IMG/VR virus record: IMGVR_UViG_3300008450_008027
Coordinates: 1-43,134 of that record
DNA from: a virus
DNA length: 43,134 nt
Reading direction: 5' to 3' (one strand)
The notes beneath the pieces are model-generated. The model was not told the origin of the DNA, searched no databases, and saw only the letters and a list, made by a program, of their open reading frames with translations. Shown here one piece after another: positions 23,907 through 32,216 of this stretch (positions within the stretch are counted from its first letter, which is position 1; every line of letters begins with the position of its first letter). Position numbers and translations under genes: made by a program.

Positions 23907-26101
23907 GCGATAACATTTATAATATTCTAAATAATTTTAATAAAGTAGCTCAGGAGCCTCAAAAGCCTGCTACACAATCACAACCTAAAGCTAAAACGCA
24001 GCTTCAAGAAAGCATGGATCATGTACTAGCAGAGAAGTATATGGGATTTAAAAAGGCCGCCAGTGCTGATAAAAAATCAGGCGAAGGCGACTCATTACGT
24101 ATTGGTTCAAACCTTCCACAAAGCGACACTGAAACATTTGGGATTGAACCAGGTAGAGGTTACAAGGTTAACACCCCCAAAGACTGGAAGCCCGGTGACA
24201 GACCACGTGCTATACAGCAACTTATCCCTACGCAAGATAAAAAAGACCACATTCGTAGCCGTTTAGGCAAACATAAAGCCCCAGTACTGCCAGAAGGTGA
24301 AGTTGAAGAAAGCGGATTACAAGCATACTTAGGCAATAAGAAGTATGGTAAAGACGGCATGGATGCGTTACGCAAAGCAGGCCGTGATGGCGCCAGTAAA
24401 GAAAAAATGGCTAAGATCCGTGCCAAACATGACAAGATGGACGAAGCTGCTAAACCGGACTATATTGATTTAGATAAAGATGGCAATAAAGCTGAGCCTA
24501 TGAAAAAAGCTGCCAAAGATGCCAAGTCTAAGAAAGTACAAGAAGTTGCACCTCCAGGAGCTAAAGCAGAACGCATGGTCAAGCATATCAAAAAAGGATA
24601 TGCCAAAGACGGCAAACTATCTAAGACAGAAAAAAGCAAAGCATACGGCGCGGCCTGGAAAGCACATAACAAAGGCAAAATTGAAGAAGCAATTAAAGCC
24701 ATGTATGAAGCTGGATTTAGTAAAGAACAGATCATCGAAGGATGGGATGACATGATGAAGTCTGTTGAAAAACGAAGTAAAGATAAAGGTACTGGAAAGT
24801 TTGACAAGAAACAAATTTCCACAGGCACTGTTTATACTCGTAAATATGATCCAAAAACTGGCGAAACTGATGACAGTGAAAACGTAACAGCAGTTAAACG
24901 TGGCCGCGGGCGTCCTAAAAAATCTACGTTTGAAAGTTCTACTACTGCCAATAAAATGATTGCTGAACATTTCAGAGAGTTCATTGAAGGTAGTATTCAA
25001 GGTGGTGTATGGACATCTAATCCTCCTAAGAAAGGACAACCTAATGTACCTGTTCCGCAAAATATAGATGGCGGAAGTGCAAGTCCCGCACCTAAAACAC
25101 CACAATCTCCGAAACCATCTACTCCTAAGACTTCAGAACCCCCAATGGGTTCTATTAAAGGTGGAGTATGGACTGCTGAACCGCCAAAGCCAGGTGAAAA
25201 AGGAGTAGCTGTTCCTAGTGCTCTGCCAGAAGATGACATGGAAGAAGGCAATGCATTTGGCGGCGCAGTTGCAAAAGCCAAAGCAGACGGAGTGCAACCT
25301 GGTGAAACTATTAAAGTAGGTGGTAAAACTTATCCTGTCAAAGAAGGCGAAGAGCTATTACAAATGCTTCGTATTGCTGGCATTAAAGTATTAGAAGATA
25401 CACAGCTAGACGAATGCGGTATGAGTTCTATGGGCAATGGCATGATGGGTCAGCATGAACAAGAAGGCCGAATGAATGTCAGTACTAATATGAGCAGCGA
25501 TGGCAACAAAAGTGTGACTATTACTGCCGATGGTAACTCTGCATTAGAACTAATGCAAATGCTAAAACTAGCAGGCATGGGCGGTGACGGCGAAATGTCG
25601 CATGAACACCCAAAAAGTGTTATGGTTGTTAGTACAGGGGACGATGAAGAAGAATTAAGTGAAAGAATGCCTTTGCCTAAGATAGGAGCCGACGGTCAAT
25701 TTGATCCAGGTGATATGCAAAAATTGCAGCAAGCAAGAGCCAACCGTGAGCAAATGAGTTTGGAATTATCAAAACAACATGCATTAAATACTGCTAAACC
25801 AGAAACTTTAAAACCTTCAACTTCAACTCCAGCAGCTCCAGTGTCACAAGGAGTTCCAACAAACGTTCCAGAAGAAGAAGTAGATGAAGCCAAAGACGAA
25901 CGTTATCATGCAAACACTACTCCAGAAGAACATGTAATGCCTGTACAAGTACAAACTAAAGGCGGTAATGGTGACGTAGCCGGTAGAGAAAAGAAAATGA
26001 CTCCGCATGGATATCAATTTGGTGACAACCCTCAAGCAATGAAAGAAAGCATGAGTTTGAAACTGATTAAAGAATACGAAGCTATTAAGGTGAAAAAATG
26101 A
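23903..26101 (+). CDS. Large low-complexity, Lys/Glu-rich putative head or core protein
   Basis: 732 residues with little regular fold. Visible elements: a Ca-loop-like YIDLDKDGNKAEPM at ~187-200; an AT-hook-like RGRGRPKK at 333-340; two copies of a GGVWT..PP..G...VAVP unit at ~367-385 and ~420-438; a Met-rich central part; and a C terminus MKESMSLKLIKEYEAIKVKK. Several xxE sites followed by small residues could be prohead-protease targets. A DNA-associated internal or scaffold protein is possible, since it is highly charged and lies among head-type genes, but nothing fixes the function. ATGA overlaps tie it to both neighbours. Confidence 0.7.
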   Translation: MSDNIYNILNNFNKVAQEPQKPATQSQPKAKTQLQESMDHVLAEKYMGFKKAASADKKSGEGDSLRIGSNLPQSDTETFGIEPGRGYKVNTPKDWKPGDRPRAIQQLIPTQDKKDHIRSRLGKHKAPVLPEGEVEESGLQAYLGNKKYGKDGMDALRKAGRDGASKEKMAKIRAKHDKMDEAAKPDYIDLDKDGNKAEPMKKAAKDAKSKKVQEVAPPGAKAERMVKHIKKGYAKDGKLSKTEKSKAYGAAWKAHNKGKIEEAIKAMYEAGFSKEQIIEGWDDMMKSVEKRSKDKGTGKFDKKQISTGTVYTRKYDPKTGETDDSENVTAVKRGRGRPKKSTFESSTTANKMIAEHFREFIEGSIQGGVWTSNPPKKGQPNVPVPQNIDGGSASPAPKTPQSPKPSTPKTSEPPMGSIKGGVWTAEPPKPGEKGVAVPSALPEDDMEEGNAFGGAVAKAKADGVQPGETIKVGGKTYPVKEGEELLQMLRIAGIKVLEDTQLDECGMSSMGNGMMGQHEQEGRMNVSTNMSSDGNKSVTITADGNSALELMQMLKLAGMGGDGEMSHEHPKSVMVVSTGDDEEELSERMPLPKIGADGQFDPGDMQKLQQARANREQMSLELSKQHALNTAKPETLKPSTSTPAAPVSQGVPTNVPEEEVDEAKDERYHANTTPEEHVMPVQVQTKGGNGDVAGREKKMTPHGYQFGDNPQAMKESMSLKLIKEYEAIKVKK

Positions 26102-27153
26102 AAATACGTGACGTCATTGTAGAAAACAATATTGAACTAGGTGATAGCTTCGATATCGAATTGGGCAACATAGTTATCGAAACTGGTATTGTTGGTTTTA
26201 TGCATGATGGCGTCATAGTAGAAGCCGACGAGAAAACAATGACATTACTAGGTATTAGTGGTGCCTTGTTTGAAAGTGTAAAATTAGCAGAAGTAAGCCT
26301 GGGTGGTTATCATAAAAAAGCTTCTATGGGTAAAGCTATGGCACAAATGAATGCTGTATTTGCTGCTAGTCCCGAAGAGCGCGAAAAGAATCTTGCAATT
26401 GCTAAACGTCGAGAGCGAGGATTAGCTAGAGTTAAAACTAGGTCTGACAAGGCCATGGCTGCTCAACGAGAGAAAGCACAAGCAGATGCATTGACTCAAG
26501 ATAGAGCAAATTTACCAGAACTAAAAGCTGCATTGGCCAAGTTGGAAAGAGAATTTGATCCTTCATTCGAATACAGTGACGATCATAGTTTCTGGACAAG
26601 ACAACGGGGAATCAAAGATAGTATCAGTGGATTGCAGCAGAGAATTGCCCGTGCGAGTCAACAGGATGTAACTGAAGGTCGAATGGCCGAAGTCGATGAT
26701 CTATTTCAAAATTTAGCAAACGGTACTATGGATATCTATGATGTTATGAACAATCCACAGGATGCCGTTGAGAAATATGTATCTGAAAAATTACAAGATA
26801 TGTACGACAACATTTCTATAGACAATCGTTTACATCCAGATGACGACTTCGAGCAAATCATTGATATTATGGGAGAACAACTGGCAGATGAATATGGCAC
26901 AGACGAAATGCAAGAAGCCAAATATCAAGGCAGGGAAGTTGCATTAGGCAAGCCCATGCAAGGTGATGTTAAAAAATCTAAAGTGTATGTCCGCGGACCA
27001 AAAGGCAATGTTGTTAAGGTAAACTTTGGCGATAAAAAGATGAAGATTAAAAAATCAAATCCTAAACGCCGTAAAAGTTTTAGGGCAAGACATAATTGTG
27101 CCAATCCTGGTCCAAGGTGGAAAGCTCGTTACTGGTCGTGCCGTGCTTGGTAA
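26098..27153 (+). CDS. Head-type protein with MKIRDVIVE start and basic Cys C terminus
   Basis: A 351-residue protein. It begins MKIRDVIVENNIEL, again a short leader ending in a prohead-protease-like xxE site. The middle is charged and helical (EEREKNLAIAKRRERGLARV, NLPELKAALAKLEREFD). The last ~35 residues form a basic module, KKSNPKRRKSFRARHNC...WKARYWSC, that recurs at the C termini of phage head-associated proteins and may bind nucleic acid or zinc. Start overlaps the preceding stop; the next gene begins 3 nt later. Confidence 0.72.
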   Translation: MKIRDVIVENNIELGDSFDIELGNIVIETGIVGFMHDGVIVEADEKTMTLLGISGALFESVKLAEVSLGGYHKKASMGKAMAQMNAVFAASPEEREKNLAIAKRRERGLARVKTRSDKAMAAQREKAQADALTQDRANLPELKAALAKLEREFDPSFEYSDDHSFWTRQRGIKDSISGLQQRIARASQQDVTEGRMAEVDDLFQNLANGTMDIYDVMNNPQDAVEKYVSEKLQDMYDNISIDNRLHPDDDFEQIIDIMGEQLADEYGTDEMQEAKYQGREVALGKPMQGDVKKSKVYVRGPKGNVVKVNFGDKKMKIKKSNPKRRKSFRARHNCANPGPRWKARYWSCRAW

Positions 27154-27156
27154 TAT

Positions 27157-27540
27157 ATGAAAATTAAAGATATTATCTTAGAAGATAAAGTAGGAGATAT
27201 TCCTCCTCGACTACAACAAGCCACTGTGGGAATGGATAAATTTCGCGATGCCCAATTCGCTGACAGAGTATACGAATTAAATCGTGTAATGATGGCAGTG
27301 GCCGCAGCAGATGGAATAAATCCATTAGCGCCTGAAGTAGACGGAGAATCCTGGGCTGGTAGAAATAATTTAGCTTTTCCTTACACTCCCGAAGAACAAA
27401 AAATGTTGAAAGATGCTTTTGGTGTAGTAGGCAGTCACTATGAAGATTTAAATAATGGTGATTTTAAAAGTAGAGAACTTAACAGTACAAATAAAACCAG
27501 TCCGGTAGCCAAACCTAAAAAGAACAAGTATGGCGTATAA
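27157..27540 (+). CDS. Small MKIKDIILE-type protein
   Basis: A 127-residue protein with an N terminus (MKIKDIILEDK) nearly the same as the gene before it, suggesting the same processing or targeting signal. The middle, FADRVYELNRVMMAVAAADGINPLAPEVDGESWAGRNNLAFPYTPEEQKMLKDAF, looks like a small folded domain; the last 20 residues are flexible and basic (SPVAKPKKNKYGV). Function unknown; probably co-made with the head-type genes. Its stop overlaps the next ATG (TAATG). Confidence 0.7.
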   Translation: MKIKDIILEDKVGDIPPRLQQATVGMDKFRDAQFADRVYELNRVMMAVAAADGINPLAPEVDGESWAGRNNLAFPYTPEEQKMLKDAFGVVGSHYEDLNNGDFKSRELNSTNKTSPVAKPKKNKYGV

Positions 27541-27749
27541 TGGACGAAATTCAAGAACTTAAAATGTTAGCCGGGATTGGCAATCGTCCCAAATGGAGTA
27601 CCTATGAAGGCTATCCTGGCAGTAACATCAGCGTTACCGGAAATGAAAAAGCCCAGCTGATGCGTAAAAACGACATCAAACCGGGCACTGACGCTTGGTT
27701 TAAACTTTGGTTTAGTAAACCGTATCTTACAAAAGAAACTCCTATCTAA
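27540..27749 (+). CDS. Small ELKMLAGI-type protein
   Basis: A 69-residue protein beginning MDEIQELKMLAGIGN, a leader pattern seen repeatedly in small proteins of aquatic T4-like phages; the C terminus of the protein at 30594-32060 has a similar LLKQLAGITK. The rest (SNISVTGNEKAQLMRKNDIKPGTDAWFKLWFSKPYLT) looks like a small compact domain. Function unknown. The ATG overlaps the previous stop codon. Confidence 0.65.
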   Translation: MDEIQELKMLAGIGNRPKWSTYEGYPGSNISVTGNEKAQLMRKNDIKPGTDAWFKLWFSKPYLTKETPI

Positions 27750-27768
27750 TTAGTTTTACCTAACCGGT

Positions 27769-27776
27769 GATAAATA
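27769..27776 (+). promoter_or_regulatory. Late-like element 5 nt before the GIY-YIG ATG
   Basis: GATAAATA, then AGTAT, then ATG at 27782. The exact 5-nt spacing and lack of ribosome site match the other predicted leaderless late genes. Confidence 0.65.
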
Positions 27777-27781
27777 AGTAT

Positions 27782-28411
27782 ATGAATACTTATTATGTCT
27801 ACGCCTATTTAAGAAAAGATGGCACTCCGTATTATATTGGTAAGGGTACAGGAGACCGCGCATTTACTAAAAGCAGGGGAGAAATAGGTAAACCGACAAA
27901 AGATAGAATAATTATCGTCGAATCGAATTTGACTAATGTTGGTGCATTGGCTTTAGAGCGCAGACTTATTAAGTGGTACGGTAGAAAAGATTTAGGTACC
28001 GGTATTTTACGCAATCAAACAGACGGTGGTGACGGTGTTGTCGGTTATGTTTATACACCAGAGCAAAAAGAGATAAAGTCTAAACGATTGAAAGGGATAA
28101 AGAAAAAGCCACTTTCGGAAAGTACTAAGCAAAAATTAAGAGATATTAATTTGGGAAAACATTTAGCACCATTTACACCAGAGCATAAACAAAAAATTTC
28201 AAAAGCACTAAAAGGTAAGGCACGAAGTGCTGCCCACAGTGAAAAATTGTCAGCTGCCCTTAAAGGCAGGACTCCTGCCAATGAAGAACGAGTAAACTAT
28301 TTGAAAGCAATGGAGGCAGGAAAGACAGAATGCGAATACTGCGGTAAAGTTACCATTTTAGGAAACTACCGCAGATGGCATGGTAATAATTGTCGTTACA
28401 AAACTATCTAA
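27782..28411 (+). CDS. GIY-YIG homing-type endonuclease with NUMOD3 repeats
   Basis: 209 residues from the ATG at 27782; a GTG five codons upstream lies in the promoter element. The N-terminal [24 protein letters not shown] is a GIY-YIG catalytic module with the later [10 protein letters not shown] and NQTDGGDG. Residues ~95-175 hold NUMOD3-type DNA-binding repeats ([29 protein letters not shown] and similar). The end has a CEYCGKV...HGNNC zinc finger. It is a seg/mob-type mobile endonuclease that would cut related phage genomes. It overlaps the convergent HNH gene by 4 nt. Confidence 0.92.
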   Translation: MNTYYVYAYLRKDGTPYYIGKGTGDRAFTKSRGEIGKPTKDRIIIVESNLTNVGALALERRLIKWYGRKDLGTGILRNQTDGGDGVVGYVYTPEQKEIKSKRLKGIKKKPLSESTKQKLRDINLGKHLAPFTPEHKQKISKALKGKARSAAHSEKLSAALKGRTPANEERVNYLKAMEAGKTECEYCGKVTILGNYRRWHGNNCRYKTI

Positions 28412-28932
28412 GACTTTGGCTTAATGCCCAAATATTGATACCAACTCTCATGTCGGACCTGTACAGGCCGTTCCCTCCACTTTTTAATTAGTTGAAAGTG
28501 ATCTGGTTTATACGGCATCCGAAGTGGCTTAATCAGCTTGTGGCCTTTTTTATGGTTACAATCTTTACAAGCCGTTACACTGTTTTCCCAAGTAGTTTTT
28601 CCTCCTTGAGCACGTGGGATCACGTGGTCTAGCGTAAGTTCTTTGTGTTCGAAAACTTCGCTACAGTACTGACATTGGTACATGTCACGTAGAAACATGT
28701 TACTACGTGAAAACTTTGCTGACTTTTTAAAGTGGAAATATTCTTTGGTAACTGCAACACAGGGCACATTCATACTGAAATTTTCACTACGAATTACCCA
28801 GTCTTCATATTCTTCAACCACAGTGATGCGATCCAAGAAGTAAAGTTTGACAGCATGTTGCCAACCTATAACACTTAGAGGTAAAACTGAAATTGGATTG
28901 TAGTCGCTGTTCAGCAGCAGTACATCAGACAT
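28408..28932 (-). CDS. HNH endonuclease
   Basis: A 174-residue protein with an HNH module at residues ~85-135: [54 protein letters not shown]. The two CxxC pairs bind structural zinc, [10 protein letters not shown] carries the catalytic His, and WENSVTAC the Asn. The N-terminal ~80 residues match the group of HNH proteins starting [17 protein letters not shown], found in many bacteria and phages. It could be a homing enzyme or a packaging-associated HNH; it stands directly before the large terminase on the opposite strand. Confidence 0.9.
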   Translation of the reverse strand: MSDVLLLNSDYNPISVLPLSVIGWQHAVKLYFLDRITVVEEYEDWVIRSENFSMNVPCVAVTKEYFHFKKSAKFSRSNMFLRDMYQCQYCSEVFEHKELTLDHVIPRAQGGKTTWENSVTACKDCNHKKGHKLIKPLRMPYKPDHFQLIKKWRERPVQVRHESWYQYLGIKPKS

Positions 28933-28955
28933 TTTGAAATCTCACTGGTTAATTC

Positions 28956-28963
28956 AATAAATA
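28956..28963 (+). promoter_or_regulatory. Late promoter-like element before the large terminase
   Basis: CAATAAATA followed by CTATT and then ATG TAA at 28969. The usual leaderless spacing is present, but the ATG is followed immediately by a stop. The terminase ATG is 33 nt further on and has no clear ribosome site. Confidence 0.6.
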
Positions 28964-29001
28964 CTATTATGTAATATTTACTTATTTAGAGCAACCGAAA
29001 T

Positions 29002-30567
29002 ATGGCAAAACCTTTAGAAAATGTGCTGATAAAAAAGCCAAATATGCAGGAAAGCTACACTGAACAACAACTTCGAGAAGTTATTAACTGTGCAGATCCT
29101 GTAACAGGTCCGCAATATTTTCTTGACAATTATTTTTACATCCAGCATCCCACCAGAGGGCGTATGCTCTATCAGCCTTTCGAATATCAACGTAGGTTAG
29201 TAAACACTTACCATAATTATAGATACAGTATAAGTCTCATGCCTCGCCAAACAGGAAAGTCTACTACGGCTGCGGGCTATCTGCTTTGGTATGCAATGTT
29301 TGTGCCTGACAGTACAATTTTGGTGGCAGCACACAAATACACCGGATCCCAGGAAATTATGCAGCGTATTCGTTATGCATATGAAAGTGTACCTGATTTT
29401 ATTCGCGCTGGTGTTACTAGTTATAATAAAGGCAGTATAGATTTTGATAATGGATCTCGCATAGTCAGCGCCACTACTACAGAAAATACCGGTCGTGGTA
29501 TGTCTATATCATTGTTATACTGCGACGAGTTTGCATTCGTTCGGCCAACTATTGCCAGTGAGTTTTGGACTTCTATTAGTCCTACGTTAGCAACTGGTGG
29601 TAAGTGTATTATCACAAGCACACCCAACAGCGATGAAGACCAATTTGCACAGATTTGGAGACAAGCAAACAAGTGCATCGACGAATACGGTAACGAAACT
29701 GAATTAGGTGTTAACGGGTTCAGATCGTACAGAAGCAAATGGCAAGAACACCCTGATAGAGACGATGTATGGGCCACTGAAATGCGGGCTCAACTGGGAG
29801 AAGAACGTTTTCGTAGAGAAATGGAATGTGAATTCATTATATATGATGAGACACTAATTAATCCTATTTTTCTAACAGAAATGGCCGGCATTGATCCTTT
29901 GATAAAACAAGGTCAAGTACGTTGGTATAAAAAGCCCGAGCAAGGAAACGTGTATATTGTTGCACTAGACCCTAGTTTAGGCACAGGTGGTGACCCAGCA
30001 GCAATTCAAGTACTAGAGCTACCTAGTATGAAACAGATAGCAGAGTGGCAACATAATAAAACGCCAGTTCAAACCCAAATTAAAATTTTATCTGAAATTA
30101 CAAAAACTTTAGTTGAATCTACAAAATCTAACAATGATGTTTATTACAGTGTTGAAAACAATACCTTAGGTGAAGCTGCTTTGGTGGCTATAAGTGAATT
30201 TGGCGAAGAAAATATTAAAGGTATGTTTTTAAGTGAGCCCAAAAAACAAGGATCTAATAGAGTGTACCGAAAAGGTTTTACTACTACTAACAAATCAAAA
30301 TTATCTGCTTGTGCTAAATTAAAAAATTTAATCGAAACCAGAAAATTACATGTTGCCAGTAAAGCCCTGGTCAGCGAATTGAAAACTTTTATTGCATCTG
30401 GCAGTGGGTATGCCGCGAAACTTGGGGAAACAGATGATTTGGTTATGTCGTTGATTCTTGCTGTTAGAATGGCAGTGTTCTTAAGAGAATTCGACCCGAA
30501 CTTGGACGAAAAACTAAAAGATGACAGGGACGACATAATAATGCCAATGCCCTTCATAATGATTTGA
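29002..30567 (+). CDS. 17: Large terminase subunit (gp17-like)
   Basis: 521 residues. The ATPase domain has Walker A SLMPRQTGKST (80-88), Walker B LLYCDEF (171-177) and the coupling motif ITSTPNS (~206-211). The nuclease domain has IVALDPSLGTGGDPAA (D323 as first metal ligand), YSVENNTLGE and DDLVMSLILAV. It packages DNA into proheads and cuts concatemers. Length is somewhat below T4 gp17 (610), lacking part of the N-terminal region. The start context AACCGAAATATGG lacks a Shine-Dalgarno; a late element with an abortive ATG-stop lies upstream. Confidence 0.96.
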   Translation: MAKPLENVLIKKPNMQESYTEQQLREVINCADPVTGPQYFLDNYFYIQHPTRGRMLYQPFEYQRRLVNTYHNYRYSISLMPRQTGKSTTAAGYLLWYAMFVPDSTILVAAHKYTGSQEIMQRIRYAYESVPDFIRAGVTSYNKGSIDFDNGSRIVSATTTENTGRGMSISLLYCDEFAFVRPTIASEFWTSISPTLATGGKCIITSTPNSDEDQFAQIWRQANKCIDEYGNETELGVNGFRSYRSKWQEHPDRDDVWATEMRAQLGEERFRREMECEFIIYDETLINPIFLTEMAGIDPLIKQGQVRWYKKPEQGNVYIVALDPSLGTGGDPAAIQVLELPSMKQIAEWQHNKTPVQTQIKILSEITKTLVESTKSNNDVYYSVENNTLGEAALVAISEFGEENIKGMFLSEPKKQGSNRVYRKGFTTTNKSKLSACAKLKNLIETRKLHVASKALVSELKTFIASGSGYAAKLGETDDLVMSLILAVRMAVFLREFDPNLDEKLKDDRDDIIMPMPFIMI

Positions 30568-30578
30568 TAACCGTTTAG

Positions 30579-30586
30579 CATAAATA
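30579..30586 (+). promoter_or_regulatory. Late-like element 7 nt before the ATG at 30594
   Basis: CATAAATA, then TAATACC, then ATG. Spacing is 2 nt longer than at the other predicted leaderless genes; the transcript would carry about two bases before the ATG. Confidence 0.6.
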
Positions 30587-30593
30587 TAATACC

Positions 30594-32060
30594 ATGATTG
30601 AAATTGATAAAGTAGCTGAAAATTTATTTGACAAGATTCGCAGCCGATTTGACTCTGTTAACATCGGAGACGAAAACGCCAAAGCCACGCTGGACCCTTC
30701 CTTGGCCAGATTTTTTAATTTCGATTATATCAGAGATGGCAAAGAGTTTGGAAACATAACAATCAGTCTAGTAGATGACAACAATCTCAAAGTTTATTTT
30801 GATAAAGAGATTGATAAAGGCATGACTCCAGAAGAAAAAAAAGTATGGTATGCTTTTTTAAAAAATTTAAGACTTTTTGCTAAAAGAAATTTATTAACTT
30901 TTGACATTAGGGATATTGCCAAAAGCGGATTAAATTTGCGAGATCTTAAACATGCTAATAAAAATGCAGAAGTATTGAACAAAGACGATATCCGTGTAAC
31001 AGAAAGTAAACAATACGGAACAAGTCGCAGCAGCTATGAACTTTACGACAATGTAAAAATTATAGCCAGACACAGCAAGCCAATTGTAGACGAAACTCTT
31101 CCCGGTGCAAGAAGCCGAAATATACAGGCATTCTACATCGAGAATTCCTTGGGTGAACGATTCAGACTGCCCGAAGGCACTACATTTAATGGCGCAAGAG
31201 CATATGCTCGTCACGTAAAAAACAATGGTGCAATACACGACGATTTTGGACAACATATAACTAAAATTATTAAAGAAATGTCGTCTTTGAAATTGTTTGT
31301 TCGAAATATGCGGGGCAGGACCTTCGAAGACATCGAGACGTCTCAAATGGTAGAAAGTGCCATTGATCATTATGGTAAATTGCATCGAGACTTATTTACT
31401 ATACGAGGTCAGCGCGGGTATGAACAATATAAATCATTGTGGCAACCAGAAGTAATGGATGAAGACCAATTCGATATCGACGAACTTCGTGAACGATTTG
31501 TTCGCAAAGTATTTGATGATAGATTAATGGATGCACTGCCTGTGGTTCGACGAGCGTATATGCAAAGAAAAAATGCAGTGTCGGATGAATTCGAATCGTG
31601 GGCCAACGGTATAATTGAAAATATCGGTAATACTATAGACGATCAAAATAAAAAACATGCCAGCTTAAAATTGGATGTGGAAGAAGACGCAGAAGATGGC
31701 AACGGCAACACAGACAGTCCATTTGCAAACAGCTTAACTTCAGCTGACTCGGATGGCAATGTAATAGACGGCGACGCAGAGGACGAACAACTAGTTCAAC
31801 TTTTTCAAGAGCATGGATTCGAATTTAGATTCAGTGACGGAGTGTATTATTTTGAAAGTCGAGAAGAACTAGAGCGAGCTAAAGATATTATAGCAGCATG
31901 GGATCCACATTTTGAATTCCCTCGTATGGGAGTTTATGAATATGGGTACGGCAGCTACGGAAGTACCACTGCTGATAGAGAAATTGGTAGCTACAGCAAT
32001 GGTGTAATGGAAGAACTAGAAACCAATCTTCTCAAACAGTTAGCTGGTATTACCAAATAA
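30594..32060 (+). CDS. Unknown 488-residue protein after terminase
   Basis: Not recognised. The portal (gp20) would be expected near gp17, but this protein lacks portal hallmarks. It begins IDKVAENLFDKIRSRFDSVNIG and has an alpha-beta N-terminal half. Helical segments follow (MVESAIDHYGKLHRDLFTIRGQRGYEQYKSLW, ELRERFVRKVFDDRLMDALPVVRRAYMQRKN). A strongly acidic linker (~residues 360-400) leads to a C-terminal domain with GFEFRFSDGVYYFESREELERAKDI, ending MEELETNLLKQLAGITK. Similar proteins are carried by aquatic T4-like phages with no assigned role. Probably late-expressed. Confidence 0.75.
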   Translation: MIEIDKVAENLFDKIRSRFDSVNIGDENAKATLDPSLARFFNFDYIRDGKEFGNITISLVDDNNLKVYFDKEIDKGMTPEEKKVWYAFLKNLRLFAKRNLLTFDIRDIAKSGLNLRDLKHANKNAEVLNKDDIRVTESKQYGTSRSSYELYDNVKIIARHSKPIVDETLPGARSRNIQAFYIENSLGERFRLPEGTTFNGARAYARHVKNNGAIHDDFGQHITKIIKEMSSLKLFVRNMRGRTFEDIETSQMVESAIDHYGKLHRDLFTIRGQRGYEQYKSLWQPEVMDEDQFDIDELRERFVRKVFDDRLMDALPVVRRAYMQRKNAVSDEFESWANGIIENIGNTIDDQNKKHASLKLDVEEDAEDGNGNTDSPFANSLTSADSDGNVIDGDAEDEQLVQLFQEHGFEFRFSDGVYYFESREELERAKDIIAAWDPHFEFPRMGVYEYGYGSYGSTTADREIGSYSNGVMEELETNLLKQLAGITK

Positions 32061-32124
32061 CTTGAGTTCTATCTCTGGCACAGTTATACTTTAATTGTGC
32101 TAAACAAATTTTTAATCTTTTGTC

Positions 32125-32154
32125 TTGACAGACTAAATACAAATGTTATATACT
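32125..32154 (+). promoter_or_regulatory. Sigma70-type promoter of the gp32 operon
   Basis: TTGACA at 32125-32130 and TATACT at 32149-32154 (18 bp spacing). It would drive gp32, uvsX and the genes after them early in infection. Confidence 0.75.
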
Positions 32155-32171
32155 GCAACGGTGCAGTGTAT
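32147..32171 (+). promoter_or_regulatory. Inverted repeat over the gp32 promoter -10 and start region
   Basis: TATACTGCA, loop ACGG, TGCAGT-G-TATA form a near-perfect hairpin with one bulged G. As DNA it could be an operator; as RNA it would be the 5' hairpin of the gp32 leader. T4 gp32 represses its own translation by binding a structured leader, so a similar role is possible. Confidence 0.45.
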
Positions 32172-32216
32172 ATCTAAGCACAACAAAGACCATCTTAAAT
32201 TACATAGGAGAACATT

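Noticed and set aside
24617-25105. 162-codon minus-strand ORF within the large charged head-type gene
   Set aside because: A shadow of Lys/Glu-rich codons, giving Phe/Ser/Cys-rich nonsense; no start signal.
30594-32060. Portal protein (gp20)
   Set aside because: Position after gp17 suggested it, but the sequence has none of the portal features and a different charge pattern; left as unknown.
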